Below are positions 58,146-64,000 of a DNA stretch of 64,000 nt, piece by piece. Numbering within the stretch: the first letter of the stretch is position 1; every line of letters starts with the position of its first letter. The notes beneath the pieces were generated by a model. The model searched no databases. It saw nothing but the letters and a program-made list of their open reading frames with translations, and was not told where the DNA came from. The DNA is taken from NCBI GenBank assembly GCA_023213395.1, contig CM041465.1, positions 171,809,741-171,873,740 on the forward strand, in the 5' to 3' direction. Made by a program: the position numbers and the translations under genes. Origin of the DNA: Cycas panzhihuaensis (Eukaryota; Cycadophyta).

Positions 58146-60641
58146 ATGTGATATTTCTCACGTCACCTATGTGGTTTACCTCCATTATTAGAAGATCTCG
58201 GGTATCGTCTTCTTTCATCATCGAATTCTGATTTGACAATGGAAGGGTACCCTTCCGATTGGGCCTATCATACATTTGCCTCGGGAACTCATAAGTTCCC
58301 CGCATCTATTCCAGGATCCACCCGAGAGGGTGACAATCCTATTTACTACCCAGGTGACCAACATCACCTGCTTGACACCCATCCTTTTACTCATATAGTA
58401 AAAGGCCTATCTCCTCTCGAGGTTCACCATCTAGTTGGTGATTCTTATAAGGAGCGCCCTGAGGGGTCTACGTCATTTGAGGTCCCATCTACCTCTTATG
58501 ACCACGTAGATACCCCTCCCACTGATGTGGTTAAAGCTATTAACAAGTGCTTTCAAGCGGCTCATTTTCAATTGCGTCCTAGGTAGTTTGAAGATGTTTT
58601 GCGTGGAGGACTGACTTCTTCATCTGCTCCTATCCTACCTTTTTCATTCGCACCTGCGCCTCCTACAACGAGTAACCCTTTCGTGCCTACACATTCATCC
58701 CGTTCAATCTCTACACCTACCTTAGGGATAAATGTTGTACCTTCCATTCCTCATCATGGTTCTAGCTCTTCAGGACTCTCTCATGGTATGTCTTTCTCCC
58801 AGCTTGGGGTTAGCATACCTTTTCTGAGTTAAGCTAATGTGCCACCTCCCAACGTGGCACATGCATTTCCTAGTAGGCCTAGAGGTCTTACTAACTCTTT
58901 AACCTCTAGTCATGTGGGATCTACTCCTATGTATACCCAAAACCAACCTAATGGTCCTTCCTTTTACATACCCCCAGTTTATACTTCTCAACCTTAGGGA
59001 CAGGGTAAAGGGAACCACCTTTTAGCTTATGGAGTAGACCCGCTACATCCATATGGGATTATGCCACCTACAAGCGGTCCATATGGATAAAACTCAGTTC
59101 CATACCCCTCTTTTCCACCATCCAGCATAGCCTCTTATGCTGCGCCTTTGCAAGGGAACCTAGCTTCCTTTCAAAGTGCTTATCCCCAAGTCCCTTTTTA
59201 GCAAGAGGTGCATCCTCAAGGAGGGATAGGTTTACCGCCCCCATCTGTTCCTTGCTCATTATCTCTTACATCATTTATCGATCCTACGGTCCATGCAAGG
59301 GCACATCCATTCATGGATTATAGATCAACACCACTATCTGTCAAGGCGTTAAGAACCAACTTACTGCCTCATCCTCCCAAAGTTCATAAATTTGATGGAA
59401 CTTCATCGCAAGACCCAGCGGAGCACGTCCGTAGTTTCTCTATGGCATGTATTGATTACTAGGCCTATGACCATATTCTAATAAAATTGTTCCCACAATC
59501 TCTACAAGGCGATGCCCTTAAGTGGTTTTATCACCTTCCAGCTCATTCCATTTTCTCATTCCAGCAACTTGTGGATGAGTTCATTAATTATTTTGATATT
59601 ACTCGCCCATTCGAAAGTGGAATGAAATCCCTCGTATCGCTTAAATAAGGTCATGATGAGATGAATCGTGACTTTGTGCGGTGATTTTATGACCTTCTTC
59701 ATTCCACTAAGGCTACTTTGCCTGGGGAATTAAAGAGGGACCTCTTCATTAATGCACTTCACCCTGAAGTCCACATAGAAGTCCTTAAGATGGGGGCGAC
59801 TACATGCAACTCTGCTATCACTAAGTGCTTAGCACTTGAGGCTATTGAGATCCAGGCTAGACTCAAGAAACCTCTCAAGCTCTCACAATGACGTAAGGCA
59901 CCACCTCCAACCAAAGAAGCCAGACCGCAATAATCCTCTAGGTCTTCTTCTCATCCAACTGAGAAGACCCTAGATCTGTTATACGTTCATTCGAATGTAC
60001 GATGAAGGAACTCAAGTTGCAAGCTCCTTCCTCATCTACTTCTAATAAACAACTTCAATAAGCTACTCAAGCTTCCCTCCTTAGGAATGGTAATGCCTAG
60101 TCCTCTCAAGCGAAGAAGACAAACTCTTCACTTGAGAAGAAGTGGTGTTCTATTCATGGTGAGTGTTTTTATGATGACTCACGTTGTAGGGCCCAGCATC
60201 CTAGGGATGCCCCTCAATGTGATTCATCCACTAAATAGGCCTCAAGGCCTAACCTAGACTAATCGATCCACAAGGATTCATTCCCTAAATATGGGAACGT
60301 GATCGTAATACTCAGCCCAAGAACAACCGAAACCAGGGAAGATCCCTGAATTCCTGTCCTTCCCATGACAAAGGGAAGGGCACTCATGATTCGTCTACTT
60401 CTTCGCGCTCCCCTCACCGACACACTCCATCACCTTCGCAGTCCCAGAATAAGGGAAAGAAGGTAATCCAAATGCTTAAGGCTACTCCCTTATATGCCCT
60501 TACTCGGTCTCAAGCTGCTAAAGTGGTAGCTTGCGCCTCTTCTTCTGCCCCACACTCTGATCCTCTTCCAGAGAACCCCCTTATGGAAGTGCCACTTTTT
60601 CCCAAGGCCATTCCCATACGTCCTAGTCATTATAATTTTTG
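58146..60641 (+). pseudogene. gag: Element C gag (broken)
   Basis: Same organisation as B gag, from ATG 58146, whose second codon is now TGA where B has CGA. Pro/Ser-rich N-terminal region, gag domain near 59380-59800 (KVHKFDGTSSQDPAEHVRSF, GDALKWFYHLP, LVDEFINYFD, GELKRDLFINALHPEV-like), zinc knuckle near 60145-60186 with C-x2-H-x4-Y-x4-C, so one ligand His is now Tyr. Stops near 59683, 60060, 60098 and 60639 match stops in B. Confidence 0.86.
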
Positions 60642-61830
60642 AAGGGCACTTACCTAACCTATTGTAAAGGGTAAGCCCTTCTCTATCATTGACGAGCTCC
60701 ATACTGTCACTGCAAGAATGTTCTTGATGGATGTTTTGAGGAGTTGTTCCGAACAACAAACTCTTCTTTTGGAAGCTTTAGGATCGAATGACACGCCCAT
60801 CCACGCTTTGGGTGTCACCTAAAGCCATGATCCCATCATTTCCTTTGACCCTAAAGACCTTCCCCTTGCATGCGAAAGGGAATGTCAATGGAACTTCCCG
60901 TTTACCATTACCATTGTCACACTTAACCGTACCCTACGAAGGACTGTTGTTAATAATGGTTCTTCCCTGAATGCCATGCCCTTGCGCGTTATGTAAGAGC
61001 TTGGTATTTCTACCTTGGAACCTATTCCATGGCAATGCCAAGGCTACGATGGTAGCGAAAAGACCCCATTGGGATTTGTTTCGATCCCACTCACTCTTGA
61101 GGGTAAGACTATCCTCGCTGACATTATAGTCCTTGACGTTGACATTGACTATAATCTTCTCTTGGGTCGACCATGGCTTAATCAGATGGGAGCTGTGTGT
61201 TCGACCTGCTGGGGGCAGCTTAAGTTCATCTGTGATGGACAGATGAGGGTTGTTTCCCATGAGCATCCACCTGTTAAACAAACTCGCCCTGTCAATCAAG
61301 TAAGCCAAGGCCCTTCTGCTCTTGTAGGTGATGGCTTTGAGGAACTTTCCCATCACCCCCCATAGATTATGGCTTTAAGGAACTTCCTTTCACTCCTTTC
61401 AAGGAGCCCCTTCTTGACTCTCCCTTAGAGTCTGTTGAGGACGTTGGACAACCTGATGGCCACCATGATCCTGTTGCTCCTACTTCCTCCAACACTTCAT
61501 CTATTCGAAGTAAGGTCATCCATGGGGTAGATTACTTCGAAGATGATGAAGCTTTGCTTGAGCACTTAGCAGGCTCTATGCCTAACTTTTCTTCTAGTCA
61601 CCATAGGCTTGGCCAGTAGAAGATTCTGGTGATTGGGTCCACACTCGCTGACCCAATTCCATCCCATGTTCCATCTCTTCCTATTGACCTTTCCCCTCTT
61701 CATTTCGAGGAGGGGAATGCCATGTGCATGGGGGCGACCCAGGACATAGTCTTAGCTCCTAATAAGGTCATTAAGGTGGGGGTGGAATGCTCTCCTGATA
61801 AGGTAAAGGAATATTCCTTTTTGTTCTAGG
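60642..61830 (+). pseudogene. Element C protease region
   Basis: Protease with VLDVDIDYNLLLGRPWLNQMG near 61135-61190. The active-site motif reads NNGSS near 60951-60965, so the catalytic Asp kept in B is lost. The Ser/Pro-rich linker follows, then LHFEEGNAMCMGATQDIVLA leading into RT. Frames shift at least twice. Confidence 0.8.
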
Positions 61831-62788
61831 AGTTCTGGGATGTATTTGTGTGGGATTATTCTGACATGAAGGGAATTGACCCCTCCATTATCACCCATAA
61901 TCTCACTACTATTCTTGGTGCCCGTCTTGTGCACCAGAAGCAATGCGCTCTCCACCCTAAACTCTCAGCCACCATCAAGATGGAGGTCGAGAAGCTTTTA
62001 GATGCTGACTTATCACTTCTATTGATTACCCTAAATGGGTATCTAATATTGTTCCCGTTGCTAAAAAGAATGGGTCTATCTAGATATGCATTGATTTCTG
62101 TGATATCAATAACGCATGTCCTAAGGACAACTTTCTACTCCCTTTCATCAATCAAATCATTGATCGAACTGTTGGATTCGAAGTTATGTCCTTGATGGAT
62201 AGCTTCTCTGGCTACAATCAAATCCAAATATCTCCTGAAGACCTCCACAAGATGGCCTTCACCACCCCATGGGGTACCTTTACCTATAAGGCAATGCCAT
62301 TCTGTCTTAAAAATGCAGGCGCTACTTACTAAAGAGTGATGCACTTTATCTTCCATGACCTCATTGACCACACATTAGAGGTCTTTATGGATGACATGAT
62401 AGATCTCTCACATGTCAGGGCCCATCATCGCTCTGACTTGTGGGCCATCTTCTCTCGATACTACAAGTACCATGTAAGCCTAAACCCGCTCAAGTGTGTG
62501 TTTTCCATTACTTCGAGCAAACTCCTTGGATTTCTTGTGTCAAAACAAGGAATTCAGATTGACCCTGACAAGGTCAAGGTAATCCTTGATATGCCACCTC
62601 CTAGGACCCAATAATAAATCAAGTCATTCCTAGGTAGGCTTAGTTTCCTCAGGTGCTTCCTAGCAGACTTCACTGTAAGCGCTAAACCCTTAACCAACCT
62701 ATTGAGGAAGGGATCTCTATTTGTTTAGTCTAATAAGGCCCAACAAGCCTTTGACAGACTTAAGGAAGCCCTTACTTCTGCTCCTACA
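61831..62788 (+). pseudogene. Element C reverse transcriptase
   Basis: MWDYSDMKGIDPSIITHNLT, KMEVEKLLDA, then after a shift LMDSFSGYNQIQISPEDL, AMPFCLKNAGATY and the FMDD catalytic box at 62384-62395. This copy keeps the base that is deleted in B near 11653. A one-base deletion near 62010 and stops break the frame. Confidence 0.88.
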
Positions 62789-63130
62789 TTGGCACTCCCT
62801 TGCTTCAATAAGCCCTTCATTCTTTATACCTCAGTGATTGACGAGTCCCTGGGTGCTATGTTGGCTCAAGAGGATGACTCAGGAGTCAAGAGAGCTATTT
62901 ACTTTATCAGCCATACCCTTGTGGCTGCCAAACTTAATTACTCTCCTGCCGAGAAGGAATGTCTCTCCTTAGTCCATGCGACCAAGAAGTTTAGACATTA
63001 CTTGCTTAGTAAAGTAATAGCTTCTGCCCATTTAGTAAAGTATTCAGGACATCCCTCCCCATCCACTCATTGACAATGAGTGGTATGGTGACATTGTGCA
63101 GTATCTCACATAACAGCAATACCGCCTTGA
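62789..63130 (+). pseudogene. Element C gypsy-type RNase H, internally deleted
   Basis: KPFILYTSVIDESLGAMLAQ and EKECLSLVHATKKFRHYLL are present, but the next ~200 bp found in A and B (through LLQEFDLHIVNRK and the linker) are missing. The join near 63007-63048 has a short filler with two TAGTAAAGTA repeats, typical of error-prone end joining. Confidence 0.85.
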
Positions 63131-64000
63131 AGCTAGTAGTAAGGTTAGAGCTCATATCCAGACTTCTGTTAGGCAATGCTTCCTCATGAATGAAGTATTG
63201 TACAGAGGCCTTTTGATGGGATCCTCCTCTGTTGCGTCACCACTGATGAAGTAAACCAAATACTCTATGAGTTCCACCACAACATTTGTGGGGGTCACTT
63301 TGGGGGCTAACCCATGGCCCAAAGGATCCTCCGTATGGGTTACTATTGGCCATCTCTCTTTAAGGATGCCCACACTTTTGCCCTGAGGTGTTGGCGATGT
63401 CAGGAACACGCTAATATCTCCCATGTGCCTTCTGAGGCCCTTCACCCTATCATATTTCCATGGCCTTTCACTCGGTGGGGTCTAGACCTCATTGGAGCTA
63501 TCTCCCCATCTTCCTCATCACAACACAAGTTTATATTGACTGCCATAGAATACTTTACTAAATGGGCAGAGGCCATCTCTCTAGTTACTACCCCTGGTAA
63601 GACGATAACTACCTTCATTTACTAGCACATCATTTACCGTTTTGGGATTCCCGACGTCGTGATTACTAACAACAGAACCCTCTTTTGCAACAAGGAGATG
63701 GATGAGCTTTATGAGAAATTCAAGATCTCTCATAAAACTTCCTCTCCTTACTACCCCTAGGCAAATGGTCAAGTGGAGTCATTCAATAAGACTCTTGTCA
63801 ACATTTTAAAGAAAATGGTCACTCAGTCTCAAAGAGACATGCACCTTCAACTCCCTTCCGTTTTATAGGCTTATTGCACCTCCATCTATTCTACCATGGG
63901 AATGACCCCATTCTCCTTGGTCTATGATACCGAGGTGATACTCCCATTGGAAGTGAAGATTCCTTCCTTGCGTGTTTCTCTTTGGGGTCTCATCGACAAG
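63131..64000 (+). pseudogene. Element C integrase, N-terminal and core
   Basis: The zinc finger is the best of the three copies (FHHNICGGHFGG, CWRCQEHANISH). Core: D in WGLDLIG near 63485, second position VITNN near 63662-63673 (catalytic Asp replaced by Asn), E in ANGQVESFNKTL near 63777. Stops at 63623-63625 and 63758-63760. The C-terminal part continues beyond the window. Confidence 0.9.

Larger units (their letters stand above)
55246..64000 (+). mobile_element. Tat-type Ty3/gypsy element C, 5' part
   Basis: Third copy of the A/B family: 5' LTR, primer site, gag, protease, RT, RNase H and integrase up to the window edge. Its antisense gene and archaeal-type RNase H should follow just outside the window. 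It is clearly more diverged from A and B than they are from each other. Confidence 0.93.

Overview
The window is plant nuclear DNA made almost entirely of old LTR retrotransposons nested inside one another. I see no host gene, rRNA, tRNA or CRISPR array. The case for a plant is the element types (Ty1/copia with initiator-Met primer sites, a chromovirus-like Ty3/gypsy, and a Tat-lineage Ty3/gypsy family with a second RNase H), the cargo gene (plant mobile domain) and many stop codons at former CAG and CGA codons, the mark of plant DNA methylation. The density and age of the insertions suggest a large genome. I cannot name the species.

Layout. 1-4346 and 21116-26037 are the two halves of element A, a Tat-type Ty3/gypsy copy whose left end lies outside the window. 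They are separated by element B (4347-21115), a complete 16.8 kb copy of the same family with 2.7 kb LTRs and an exact 5-bp target duplication. A itself sits in the reverse transcriptase of a minus-strand chromovirus D (26038-29160), and D appears to sit in the integrase of a minus-strand copia L (29161-30838), giving a four-level nest. 30839-36091 is AT-rich debris: a truncated LTR element, a composite repeat R1, and a minus-strand LTR K. 36092-46603 is copia H, interrupted in its integrase by a same-family copia I (38379-43643, target duplication visible). 46604-49184 is minus-strand copia G. 49185-51896 holds R2, a second copy of the composite repeat, with the full LTR of F. 51897-55245 is a minus-strand Ty3/gypsy E, and 55246-64000 is the 5' part of a third Tat-family copy, C.

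The most interesting content is the cargo of the A/B/C family, seen in A and B. Downstream of integrase the element carries, on the opposite strand, a spliced gene with three predicted exons, canonical introns, matching phases and a conserved TATA box. It encodes a plant-mobile-domain protein with an acidic linker and a long coiled coil. Beyond it, on the sense strand, lies a separate archaeal-type RNase H with all four catalytic acids, in addition to the normal retroviral-type RNase H inside pol. The two genes diverge from a shared ~0.7 kb region. The start, splice and catalytic signals are kept in two independent copies (one acceptor is lost in A), so this looks like a real second transcription unit of the family. 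All copies here are inactivated by stops and frameshifts.

Family names and domains were recognised by eye from motifs. No database search was run.
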